This document shows, one piece after another, positions 22,701 to 30,300 of a DNA stretch of 64,000 bases. The stretch's first letter is position 1. Each line of letters begins with the position of its first letter. Position numbers and translations under genes: made by a program. The stretch is taken from contig JALMQS010000061.1 of the NCBI GenBank assembly GCA_024734495.1, forward strand, positions 6,067,321 to 6,131,320, read 5' to 3'. The DNA comes from Forficula auricularia. Its lineage: Eukaryota; Arthropoda; Insecta; Dermaptera; Forficulidae. The notes below the pieces were generated by a model. That model did not search any database, was not told where the DNA came from, and saw nothing but the letters and a program-made list of their open reading frames with translations.

Positions 22701-25392
22701 TTTTTTATTTTCCATGAAATACTACCAGCTCTGTTTGTAAGTTTGGTATGTTTATGCCATACGTCTAAGTTAAAAAGATTCAATTTATTTTTTACTGAGT
22801 TCAATTCTTTTTTCATTTCTTGACCGGGATCAATCTAAAAAAGAGATAATAAAAAAATAAGTGAAAATATTATCGTTCTTAATACTATTTAATTATATAG
22901 GTTAAGGATAGTGTTTATAGAAAATTTTTTAAAAAAATGTTCTATTCCCAATAACCTACATAATTATAATATTCTAAAATGACCTACAGGCTACATATTT
23001 ATAAATTAACTATAATAATAATATCAGAAAACTCTTTAAGTATAAGATACTTTTTTTTTAATGCAATCGAATGCAAGAAAGATGCAGCCCCTATGGATCT
23101 CGAAAGACCCTTGCATTATAGAAAAGAAGTGGAAGTTGATCAAGGGTGGAGGCGTAGGTGTTTGTGCAGGTTTTGAAGGTTTGAAGATTATAAGTGTTGA
23201 GAAAGATGAGAGGCCGGGAGAGAGTTCCAGTTCCTTGAAGTCATGGGGACAAACGTATTGGCGAATGAAGTGGCCCGGCACTTTTCTAATTTAACTGCGA
23301 AAGAGTGTTGGGAATCGGCAAAACGCGTACATGGTTTGGGGAAATTACTGGTTTTAGGGTCATTCTTAGTTATGGAGTGTTAAGCATGGTCTACTACTAT
23401 CAATCTTTACTATTGTATGGAATTTTGGTCTGGGGAAATATTCATGAGATTATTTTGAGAGGTCTTTCTGTTGCTCAGAATATTATTATAAAAATTATTT
23501 TAAAGAAGCATCCAACATTTGGCACTCTGGCATTATACGATGAGTTTAAAATACTAAATTTGAGACAGCTATTCCCATTGAATGCCTCTATTCACGTATA
23601 TAAAATAAATTGTACTGCAGCTTTATCCTACGCGTATCTCTAATAGAACAAATATAATTTTGCCTAAGTTTAAAACTGAATTGAATTTGCAATTTCGAAG
23701 AGGGCACATCTCGCATATTTTGACAAATACACTTTTTCATAAAAATATTATCTAAAAACTTCCCTGCACCTACTATGCTCGAAAAAGGCACTAAAGTATT
23801 AATTTTACTGCTCCCAAAATGTAACTCAAAAATAAATATAGCTGTCTCAAATTTATGGCCTTCTTTCCTAACACCTACCTAAGAGAATTCCATGACCACT
23901 TGTAATTATTTCTGTTTTATAAAGAGAAATCAATGAGGATGTCCTCTGCTTGATGCAAATGTGTATACATATATATATATTAATTATAACTATTTATTGA
24001 ACACAAACAACAAATAATACAATATAACTACGTTATAATTAATTATAGGTATATATATCGGGTGAGTTTCCTATCTGAAACAGTCCTATAACTCAAAAAT
24101 AGTGCATTATATGAAAAAAAGTTTCAAATAAAAGTTTATTTATATCGGGGGGAACTAAACTAAGCAATTGTTTGTCGGCCTAGAACAAGCTTTCAAAGGT
24201 ATTTGGAGGTCAACTTCTGTTTTTTAAATAGAAACCTATTTTTATTTGATGTCGAATAAAAATTTTTTAATAAAAGTTGTTCAATTTTTTTGTAGATTCA
24301 GAATATGTACAGAAACATATAGGTTTCTACTTAAAAAACAGAAGGTGACCTCGAAATACCCATGAAAGCTTGTTCTAGGTAGACAAACAATAGCGTAGTT
24401 TAGTTTCCCCCTTGATGTAAATAAACTTTTATTTGAAACTTTTTTATATAGGTAATACACTGTTTCTGAGTTATAAGACTGTCTCAAGATAAAAAACTCA
24501 CCCGGTATATATGTATATATCTGCGATTCTTTTACGGCTGATTCCGCATATCTCATCCTGTTTTCCACCTCTCTCCTGTAGTCCCCGGGCATTGATCGCG
24601 CTCAGCACGTCCTGATGCCAGGTCCTTGGGGGTCGTTAAAATTAATTATAAATAAATAAATAAATCTTTAATGACCTGCTTAGAGGCACAAGTCCTCGGT
24701 GGGTAGGTAGGTCCTCCAAACATCAATACAATCTACCCAGACAGACTGGAATATTGCAGCAATATTGCGAATCTTGCACAATATTGTTGCAATATTGCCG
24801 CAATGTAAAAGAGGCGGACATAGGAATATTGCTGCAATGTTCCTGCAAGGTTTAATATTGCTGCAATGTTCCTGCAAGGTTTAATATTGCTGCAATATTC
24901 CCTTCTGTCTGGGTAACTACAATAAATTAACAAACATCAATACAAATTAACTACAATTTAACAAATGAGTGATTTAAAAAAAATTTCATATTTTAATAAA
25001 AGCTTTAACAGCTACATATTTAATAATTATTTTAAAATTATTTTATTTTTCTCAATTCAATGGAGTTGAAACTCCCATGGTTTAAGTTATCATCTGAGCT
25101 CATTTCTCCCTAAGATTTTATATTAAGATAAATCGTAGAGAAATTAAATTAATTTTATTACTTTCCAATTCGTTTCCTTATAAATGACATAGGGTTTCGG
25201 TAAAGAACAGTCGCATGATCGTAAAAACGAAAATTTCTTCTCAAAACAGAAATTGATTTCTTTTTCATAAAGTGATTTGTCATAGTCATTCTGTTGAGTA
25301 AATTTTGATGAGTTTTGGGAACCACCGAAAGAGGATGGTAGCCCGAATTGGCTTAAATCTTGGTCCATATAATTGTTATCCCGGGAGCTCAT
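4796..25392 (-). CDS. CMTR2: Cap-specific mRNA (nucleoside-2'-O-)-methyltransferase 2
   Basis: CMTR2 (FTSJD1, fly adrift family) methylates the ribose 2'-OH of the second transcribed nucleotide to make cap 2. Coding exons, 5' to 3' on the minus strand: 25392-25162, 22834-22673, 22566-22408, 22197-22000, 20317-20206, 17993-17787, 17696-17601, 17535-17374, 17280-17109, 13559-13143, 7204-7036, 4914-4796. Together they give about 733 residues; human CMTR2 is about 770. Seen: the AWCKFYE motif (about 132-138), the SAM-binding HLCEAPGAF (about 160-168), TADGS with the catalytic Asp (about 254), PGEQE, and FLMKMF with the catalytic Lys (about 294), then [14 protein letters not shown]. The C-terminal half matches the inactive second methyltransferase-like domain. 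All exons have GT and AG borders. Two junctions (6/7 and 9/10) do not keep frame with the nearest canonical sites and are discussed separately. The start Met lies 11 bases behind a TTTGCAG acceptor, so a 5' UTR exon is expected upstream. The introns carry LINE, mariner, hAT and palindromic insertions. Confidence 0.93.
5147..5867 (+). mobile_element. TTAA-flanked non-autonomous element, copy 1
   Basis: The element is bounded by TTAA at 5147-5150 and 5864-5867. Its terminal inverted repeats begin GGTAGTTGTTCCGC and end GCGAAACAACTACC. A second copy in opposite orientation lies at 37334-38066. TTAA flanks suggest mobilisation by a piggyBac-type transposase, but I see no coding sequence inside. 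It lies in the last-but-one intron of CMTR2. Confidence 0.75.
5872..6815. repeat. Long palindromic repeat, ACCGACTTCAAAAA family
   Basis: The outer ends AGATTTAAGCATCTTTTT and AAAAGATGCTTAAATCT are inverted. Inside, the block at about 6235-6360 (TTCAAAAAATTAAATGCAAC...) is repeated inverted at about 6445-6570. A left-hand module contains the phrase CTCATATCTCCGCCAATTG followed by a Thr/Ser/Asp-rich pseudo-reading frame. The same modules recur at 28318-28605, 53320-54640 and 57925-58680. Confidence 0.75.
7288..7855 (-). mobile_element. LINE-A fragment in a CMTR2 intron
   Basis: The reverse complement matches the C-terminal RT region and tail of the LINE-A family (compare 32590-33760 and 23050-23330). 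The T-rich 7288-7318 is the poly-A side. The frame is broken in several places and the copy is 5'-truncated. Confidence 0.75.
7960..8340. repeat. TA-rich simple-sequence region
   Basis: Runs of (TA)n occur at about 7970-7984, 8146-8166 and 8260-8272, with two copies of a TATAAATAGAAAGATAT motif. This is low-complexity sequence with no gene. Confidence 0.6.
8917..9123. repeat. 69-bp tandem repeat, three copies
   Basis: Three head-to-tail copies start at about 8917, 8986 and 9055. Copies 2 and 3 look identical; copy 1 differs at a few bases near its start. The array ends next to the left terminal repeat of the mariner-like element. Confidence 0.9.
9177..11368 (+). mobile_element. Tc1/mariner-superfamily element with long terminal inverted repeats
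   Basis: The left end (TGGTGGGGACTTGGCCGACG) and right end (reverse complement GTGGTGACTTGGTCGACG) are inverted repeats of more than 240 bp, covering about 9178-9455 and 11090-11363. A further inverted block pairs about 9715-9760 with 11050-11090. The right end reads CACCCTGTATA, a usual mariner-type terminus next to TA. A decayed transposase lies between the repeats. The element is inside the large CMTR2 intron between exons 10 and 11. Confidence 0.88.
9770..10852 (+). pseudogene. Decayed mariner-type transposase, probably DD41D
   Basis: Three reading frames carry successive parts. First comes an N-terminal helix-turn-helix region ([17 protein letters not shown], then [20 protein letters not shown]), with an in-frame stop between these parts. 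Next comes [17 protein letters not shown], with the first catalytic Asp. After a frameshift near 10255 the C-terminal part follows, with [26 protein letters not shown] (second Asp) and [13 protein letters not shown] (third Asp). I count 41 residues between the last two acidic residues, which fits the DD41D (rosa-like) group and not classical DD34D mariners. The stop and frameshifts mean it is not functional. Confidence 0.85.
11370..12410. other. CMTR2 intron, no recognised feature
   Basis: AT-rich intronic sequence. The slightly GC-richer stretch at 11890-12110 has an open frame but no family resemblance and no splice support. I see nothing annotatable. Confidence 0.4.
12411..12735 (-). mobile_element. 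LINE-A internal RT fragment
   Basis: The reverse complement matches the RT C-terminal region (the CCTCTCCA and CAAGACAGGGGCGAATTTGA phrases) and extends further 5' than the copy at 363-1050. Both ends are truncated and no poly-A is seen. It lies in CMTR2 intron 10. Confidence 0.7.
13687..14030 (-). mobile_element. Internally deleted mariner element (MITE-like)
   Basis: Terminal inverted repeats of about 60 bp begin ATAAGTCAAAAATTAC and pair across 13693-13755 and 13965-14023. Just inside the left repeat, the minus strand encodes [15 protein letters not shown] and a stop, the typical C-terminus of mariner transposases. The rest of the transposase is missing. It is in CMTR2 intron 9, about 130 bp upstream of exon 10. 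Confidence 0.82.
14305..14338 (-). ncRNA. Hammerhead-like core, single copy
   Basis: On the minus strand CTGATGA is followed by 19 nt and then GAAACGTC. The core bases are intact and the would-be stem III is the self-complementary ACGT, but stem II pairs only weakly (GA with TC). It resembles the degenerate copy at 62871-62902. It is probably a decayed Penelope-type repeat remnant. Confidence 0.5.
14890..15420. repeat. Dispersed repeat D, copy 1
   Basis: The phrases ATATCTCAAAAACGGCTGAA, TGTCAAAATGTCTGTTAGT and GAGCTAGCTCAAAAACTAGT recur inverted at 49125-49620 and 60090-60630. The copies share order and spacing across about 500 bp. Class unknown; no coding potential seen. Confidence 0.65.
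15790..16735 (-). pseudogene. LINE reverse transcriptase C-terminal remnant (LINE-B)
   Basis: Minus-strand frames encode [14 protein letters not shown], then [14 protein letters not shown] with the RT catalytic FADD box, then [33 protein letters not shown] and [13 protein letters not shown]. This order is typical of the RT palm, thumb and downstream region of insect non-LTR retrotransposons. At least two frameshifts separate the parts (near 16430 and 16150). The 3' end is a short GATGATGATGA run, suggesting an RTE- or CR1-like tail in place of poly-A. Confidence 0.82.
16879..16913 (-). ncRNA. Hammerhead ribozyme core, left arm
   Basis: On the minus strand: CTGATGA, stem II GAGGGC/GCCCTC with a 2-3 nt loop, GAAA, then CTATAGTC. 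All conserved core bases are present. Cleavage would follow GTC. Stem III as a monomer is minimal, but ACTATAGT is self-complementary, so a dimer would form it well. Confidence 0.75.
16959..16994 (+). ncRNA. Hammerhead ribozyme core, right arm
   Basis: On the + strand: CTGATGA at 16959-16965, A, GAGGGC-AAAA-GCCCTC as stem II, GAAA at 16983-16986, then CTATAGTC with the predicted cleavage after 16994. Core complete. It is the inverted partner of 16879-16913. Known hammerheads of Penelope-like elements have the same minimal stem III. Confidence 0.78.
18408..18440 (-). ncRNA. Hammerhead-like core
   Basis: CTGAAGA, an imperfect stem II ending CCTCC, then GAAACGTC on the minus strand. The core is intact and stem III (ACGT) can form only between two molecules or two units. 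Confidence 0.6.
18502..18533 (+). ncRNA. Hammerhead-like core
   Basis: CTGAAGA, stem II GGGGGA/TCCTCC (six pairs, one G-U), GAAA, then CGTC on the + strand. Inverted partner of 18408-18440. Confidence 0.65.
18755..18915. repeat. Dispersed repeat E, copy 1
   Basis: The order ATTCGATTAAATTTTAATACG, then TTTAGTTTACGAGCTA, then GGAAACCTAA matches longer copies at 44150-44350, 44640-44830, 47860-48055 and 51360-51480. Repeat units ending in GTCCCGTTTT...GGAACCCTAAAAA are common in many insect genomes. No coding potential. Confidence 0.55.
19007..19108. repeat. SINE tail fragment, copy 1
   Basis: GGAAGACAATGTGAAACCACC followed by a decayed tail ending GAGTATGGCACT. Related tails lie at 48960-49060, 49734-49850 and 59189-59310. 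The hAT element that follows has inserted in this tail. Confidence 0.65.
19502..19532 (-). ncRNA. Hammerhead-like core
   Basis: CTGAGGA, stem II GTCAAC/GTTGAC, wait-free of extra bases apart from a short loop, GAAA, then CGTT on the minus strand. The core N position is G, and the predicted cleavage triplet is GTT. Confidence 0.65.
19714..19744 (+). ncRNA. Hammerhead-like core
   Basis: CTGAGGA, perfect 6-bp stem II GTCAAC-AAA-GTTGAC, GAAA, CGTT on the + strand. Inverted partner of 19502-19532. Confidence 0.68.
20728..20818 (-). repeat. tRNA-like head with long variable region
   Basis: On the minus strand 91 nt start GGATCAG and end CTGATCC, a perfect 7-bp acceptor stem. The T arm TCGGG-TTCGAAT-CCCGG holds the B box GGTTCGAATCC. 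Length and the GGCCGAGAGGATAAG D-arm region resemble Ser/Leu tRNAs. It is probably a SINE or retroelement head derived from such a tRNA. Confidence 0.65.
21068..21158 (+). repeat. tRNA-like head, inverted partner
   Basis: Same 91-nt unit as 20728-20818 in opposite orientation, with a few substitutions (CCCGTGTTCGAATCCCGG region). Acceptor GGATCAG/CTGATCC intact. Confidence 0.65.
23050..23330 (-). mobile_element. LINE-A fragment, 3' end
   Basis: The reverse complement matches 7288-7560 closely and the LINE-A tail. The T-run at 23050-23059 is the poly-A side. It is joined at about 23335 to an oppositely oriented LINE fragment. It lies in CMTR2 intron 1. Confidence 0.75.
23335..23900 (+). pseudogene. 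LINE reverse transcriptase C-terminal fragment (LINE-D)
   Basis: The + strand frame encodes [16 protein letters not shown], then [19 protein letters not shown] and [13 protein letters not shown]. This SxLxYGIxxWG...QNxIIRxI pattern marks the region after the RT domain in jockey/CR1-like LINEs. The reading continues, broken, to about 23890. No poly-A is visible. Confidence 0.7.
24058..24505. mobile_element. Palindromic MITE, CGGGTGAG termini
   Basis: Left end TCGGGTGAGTTT and right end AAACTCACCCGG. The arms extend inverted for about 190 bp each around a centre near 24275. TATATA flanks both sides and is the likely target duplication. No coding sequence. Confidence 0.8.
24655..24960. repeat. 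LINE-like 3' repeat F interrupted by a MITE
   Basis: CCTGCTTAGAGGCACAAGTC ... CATCAATACAATC before, and AACTACAATAAATTAACAAAC after, an insert at 24736-24913. The same repeat without the insert lies at 34908-35035. Probably the 3' part of an unidentified retroelement. Confidence 0.75.
24736..24913. mobile_element. Small TA-flanked MITE with internal 29-bp repeats
   Basis: Termini CCCAGACAGA and TCTGTCTGGG are flanked by TA on both sides. The inverted ends continue into a GCAATATTGC-rich interior. A 29-bp unit with TGCTGCAATGTTCCTGCAAG is repeated twice at about 24828-24885. TA duplication and size fit a Tc1/mariner-type MITE. Confidence 0.85.
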
Positions 25393-25420
25393 TTTAGTCT
25401 CTGCAAAGGTAATAAGCTTT
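25393..25420 (-). promoter_or_regulatory. Splice acceptor in the CMTR2 5' UTR
   Basis: On the minus strand ATTACCTTTGCAG precedes AGACTAAA and the CMTR2 start codon. This is a good acceptor, so at least one non-coding first exon should lie to the right, between here and the SNIP1 promoter region. Confidence 0.6.
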
Positions 25421-25760
25421 GAATTAAATAGATTAGATATAATTTATTTATTTAATTTTACTTACTCAAATTGGATTTTACTTCCAGTTTTTATTATTTG
25501 TTATTTCATTTTAAATATTTATTAAAAATAGTAATTATAAAGTGAATAAAATTATTAGAATGGTATTATATTTCTATTAGTTATGTATAAAAAAGCTTGT
25601 AAAAAGGTAACATTTCATGCAATTGCTTGTCAAATTTCAAATGGTTCAATATTTGAAGAGCATTTTGGAGTTGAGATTGAGAGTTTCTCCTGAAGGTGGC
25701 ACTGCATGCTAACACCATTTATTTTTTTAAATAGGGTAAAAGTCATGCGCGGATCCAGAG

Positions 25761-25791
<31 letters not shown>

Positions 25792-26413
25792 GCAAAGCAT
25801 TGAAGAACTAAATTTTTTATAATATGTTTATTTAAAACTATTGAGCTAGTTATTTGGAGCGAGAGAAGCTGGAAATTACTAAAATAAAAATGCACAATGA
25901 AATTAAAAAAAAATTTTAGAGTAGTATTTTCTTCAATTTACATTAATTAAAACATATGGTAAAACTTGCTCGCTGCCCCCCCCCCCCCCCCATGTGAACC
26001 ACTCCAAAAATAATGAAGTGATACAAAGGGTCCCCGCTTACCTCTAATTTTCGGAATTTTATTTTTTATTATTTTCATGTCTCCTAAAAATTAAATTTAT
26101 GAACCTTTACAAAAATGGCGAAGTGATACAAAGTCTATCTTTCCTCTCATTTTCGGATTTTTTAAGAAAATAAAGTTTCACTTTTAAAGAAATTTTAATT
26201 TATTCGAATAGTATATTTGTATTTTATTATTAATAAATCTATTTTTTAATTTTATTTATCTTGGTATATGACTTCAGAAACAAAGCCCATTTATTATTTA
26301 CTTATGTATGTCTGTAAATTGGTTTAAGGGTAAAATTATTGCCAGCAAAATTTTTGTAGTTTCCCGGGCATCAAAAATCTTTTAAAATTTGAACAGGAAT
26401 CAAAATGTGTTTC
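25420..26413. other. CMTR2-SNIP1 divergent intergenic region, left part
   Basis: AT-rich sequence between the divergently transcribed genes. It holds a (GT)n plus G-run at 25761-25792 and a C-run at 25979-25992, roughly inverted to each other with some flanking similarity. No recognised promoter motif. Confidence 0.45.
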
Positions 26414-26971
26414 CAGGGCCGGCGCTACCGGGGGTGCAACCCGTGCGGCTGCACAGGGCCGCACAGGGCGGCAGAAAGGCAAGGTGGGCGGGGGTCGCAG
26501 CGGTTAAATGTGACTGTCTAAAACTAGGTTAGATGACCTAGCAACAATATCAATCGAACATGAATTGGGAGAAAAATTGAACTATACTGATTTAGTGAAC
26601 GACTTTGCTGCTGTTAAAGCAAGAAAAATGTTTTTTTAATTCCAAATAACTTTTGTGATGAGGAAATGTTTTAGAATCAGTATTTGGTATTTCTCCATGT
26701 ATACAGTATCTTAACCTACTGTAAATTTAAAATTACAATAGTGTACAAGAACTGTTGACACAATTTGTTTGTAAAATATTTTTTATTTCTAAATAACACC
26801 AGTAAACTAATAACTGCTATGTTTGATGTTTCTAATTGTTATTTTATCCTATCTTTGTTACTTCCTAGTACTATTATGCTGATTTCCGGGCCGGGAGGAG
26901 CAAGGTATGGGGGGGGGGGGCGCCAAACAAATGCTTTGCACGGGGCGGCAAAGTGAGTTGCGCCGGCACTG
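26414..26971. mobile_element. hAT MITE with perfect 8-bp target duplication
   Basis: Termini CAGGGCCGGCGC and TGCGCCGGCACTG. TGTGTTTC flanks both sides exactly (26406-26413 and 26972-26979). The ends are GC-rich and the interior AT-rich without a transposase. It belongs to the same family as 44835-45633. It sits between the divergent CMTR2 and SNIP1 genes. Confidence 0.9.
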
Positions 26972-27347
26972 TGTGTTTCCGAAACTCGCCACCAGTTGTA
27001 GCTGGTAGCGGTTTTATAAATCAAATCGTTGGCAACACTGGTAGCTGCAAGCAGAGAGCATAGATAAAAGAGTATACTGCAAGCGTAGCAATAAGTAATG
27101 GAAGATGAACAGTTCTGTTATTTATCGAGTTTCTAAATTCATTCTTGTGTTATTAAGAAATATAATATTTTTATAAGTTACTATAATTTATTTATTTTAT
27201 TTCTATCTAATTTAATAATAATGAATTTTATTTTCATGTAATTTAGTGATTCTTTGCATTATTGAACCTTAATAAATTCTATTCACATGACATTTGTTTA
27301 CCACACTCATAACCATATATAAATATAATTTAATCATTTGAACAAAA

Positions 27348-30300
27348 ATGAAATCGAAACATACAAAAAGGAAAAGGGATTCCAGTTCATCGTCATCTTC
27401 CCAAGATGATTCCAATTCTAGTGATAGTTCATCTTATTCTTCGGACTCGAATGAATCCGACAATTCAAGTTCTTCTGGATCCTCGTCACCCAAAAGCAAG
27501 AAACAGAAAAAGTTTTCTGACAAACTCTTGAATAAAGAGAAAAAAGACAAGAATAAAGAAAGAAATAAACACGAAAAGGAGGTAACAAAAAACTTATTAA
27601 AAACTAAACCAAAACATAAATTATATGGAATTAGTTCTTCAGAAAAAACTGTTAAAGAACATAATAAATCAAGCAAAGAAGAAAATTTGAACGCTATAAC
27701 TATTAAAGAAGAGCCCTTAACTGAGGATGAAGCAAATACTAAAAGCAGGAAAAGAGGATATCATAGAAGCAGATCACCAAGGCAAGATATATCAGAAAAT
27801 GATAACAGGTAATTTGACACATTCTTTTTTAAATAATTTATATTTTTATTTTATTTTTTTATTTTTTATTTATTTTTTATTTATTTAATTTATTTTTTAT
27901 TTATTTATTTTATTTATATTTATTTTATTTTATATATGAGCCGTTTATTTTGAAAGTGGCCTATGTCCATTGTTTGTTATTTCGAGATATTTTTATAAAT
28001 ACATATATTTCCCTATACCTAAAATGAATAGTTTTTTAAATAAAAAATATCTTAAATTTCACTCGTCCAAAATGTATAAATAATTAAGATCTAGACCAGT
28101 GTTTCTCAACCTATGTGCCCTGAGAGATTGTCAAATGTTTCGCAGGGGTTTTTGACAAATAATAAAATTGCACGTGTTTTGTAACTTTAAAATTGTATTT
28201 GTAATTACCTCAACAGTTACAAAAAAAATATTTTTAGATTAATTTATAAGATCTTATTAAATTGGAAAAATAAATTGAATTCAGAGTTGTATATTGAATA
28301 ATTTTTAAGAAAAAATAAAACCGACTTCAAAAAAATTAAATGCAACAAATAAAATACACTAAAAGGTATAAAATAATTATTAACTTATTTAGTTACAACT
28401 AAACTACGAAATATTAACATGAAATTACTTTTTGTACTCGTTGCCAATGCGATTCATAAAAGGTATATGCTTGGCACCGACTTAAAAAAGTAATTTCATG
28501 TTAATATTTCGTAGTTTAGTTGTAACTAAATAAGTTAATAATTATTTTATACCTTTTAGTGTATTTTTATTTGTTACATTTTAATTTTTTGAAGTCAATT
28601 AAAAAGACGGACGTTTCGTCACTACCTCTGTGACTTCTTCAGAGAGTTATTCTTCAACTCAATTGTATCATATTATCCTAAAAATTCAATCTTTTTTAAT
28701 TTATTTTATTCTTAAAAACCTTGATTTTTCATCACAGTTAAAACAAAGAACGACAGAAATCACATTGTGTTGAAGAAAAAGTCGCTGAAGAAGTTGCAAA
28801 TATAGTGACGAACCGTCTATCTTATTCAATATAAAACTCTGAAATCAATTTATTTATCCAATTTCTTAAGATCTTATAAATTAATAAAATTATAGATACG
28901 ATTCATCAAATAAAATTTTTAAATTTACTTTCTGTGCCGCGAATAATTCCAGATATTTTTAAGTGACTAAAAAAGGTTGAGAAACACTGATCTAGACGAG
29001 TGAAATTTAAAATATTTTTTATTTAAAAATCTATTCATTATTATTATTTTAGGTATAGGGAAAATTTAATAAACTTGTATTGGATTTTTATGTAGAACTC
29101 AAAAATACTAAAATTTATGCCATGCCTCATTAGAAAAAATTGAATATTAACAACTTTTTAATTTTCAGAAATAAACAATTATTATGGTCATACTGGATAT
29201 AAAATTTGAATTTTTATGATTAAGTAAAATTCTTTAATGTCTAATTAAGAGTTCTAATTAGTCAAATTATTTCTACAAATAATATTTTATTATTAATTTT
29301 TAAAGATGAACGCTAATTGGTAAATTTTACAAACTATCTAAAATAACTCGGAAATTATAAATTTTAAACATTAAGTTCATTATACAAAATCATGTTAGTT
29401 TTTAACACTTAATCTAATGATGCAAAACTATTTGAAGAGTTCCATAGAAAATAAGAAATTTGATAGCGATTGCTGAAAAGCAGAAAGTGTCCAAAAGTTG
29501 TTCATAATTTATTTAAAAAGAGCATATTCCAAAATATAAATATGACAAAGTTCAAAATTTTCTCTCAACTCATTCCATGAAAACTTTTAATGAACGAGTT
29601 CTGTGAAACACCCTGTATATATTTCGATACTTTTATTTTGAAGAATTCATGAGGATATTGTACTCCATTGACTAGATATTATAAATATGAAAAGAAGACA
29701 TCTATGTCTAACTGAAACTACATTAAATCATTTTTTTCAAAATTGGACTTAGGCCACTTTTAAAATAAACCACTCATATATAAATTCTTAAGGAGAAATC
29801 AATGAGATTGTGTTTTGCTTGATGCACATAAACGTAAATCTTTTATATATAATATAATATAATTTATTTCACTATTTTTGATTTCTGAAATTTTTATATA
29901 ACAGATTTTTTATTCTTACATCCAATCCTTATAATTAAAAAATCTTGCTTTATTTATGAAATTTATTTATTTTATTTTTATTTATTTATCCAAAAAATAC
30001 ACAACATACAATATATCGTGCCCTATAGAGTTGACAAGTCAAGGGACCGGATTAAAATTAATAATTTAATTTTATAAACATTTACAATAAAGGAAATATG
30101 GTATACATTCCTAACCATTAGTTCGCATAATACATTTACATACATATCACAGGATGAAATCACAACAATCCAATCCATTTAACCAATTTTTTCTTCAATA
30201 CTTTCTTGTCACACGACAGATTTTTTAGATCATTTGTGAGTTTATTAAAATATTTAATTTCCACAAAATAGGCATTTTTTGGTGTAATTGACTTATTAAT

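Larger units (their letters stand above)
28097..28989. mobile_element. hAT element with perfect 8-bp target duplication, nested repeats inside
   Basis: Termini CAGTGTTTCTCAACC and GGTTGAGAAACACTG; ATCTAGAC flanks both sides (28089-28096 and 28990-28997). Inside are an ACCGACTTC-family palindrome (28318-28605) and two inverted hammerhead-like cores. SNIP1 intron 1. Confidence 0.9.

Noticed and set aside
23061..23294. Plus-strand frame with [11 protein letters not shown]
   Set aside because: It is antisense to a LINE-A fragment repeated at 7321.
25761..25992. G-run and C-run as a G-quadruplex regulatory element
   Set aside because: They look like expanded homopolymers in degenerate repeat sequence; no conserved quadruplex spacing.
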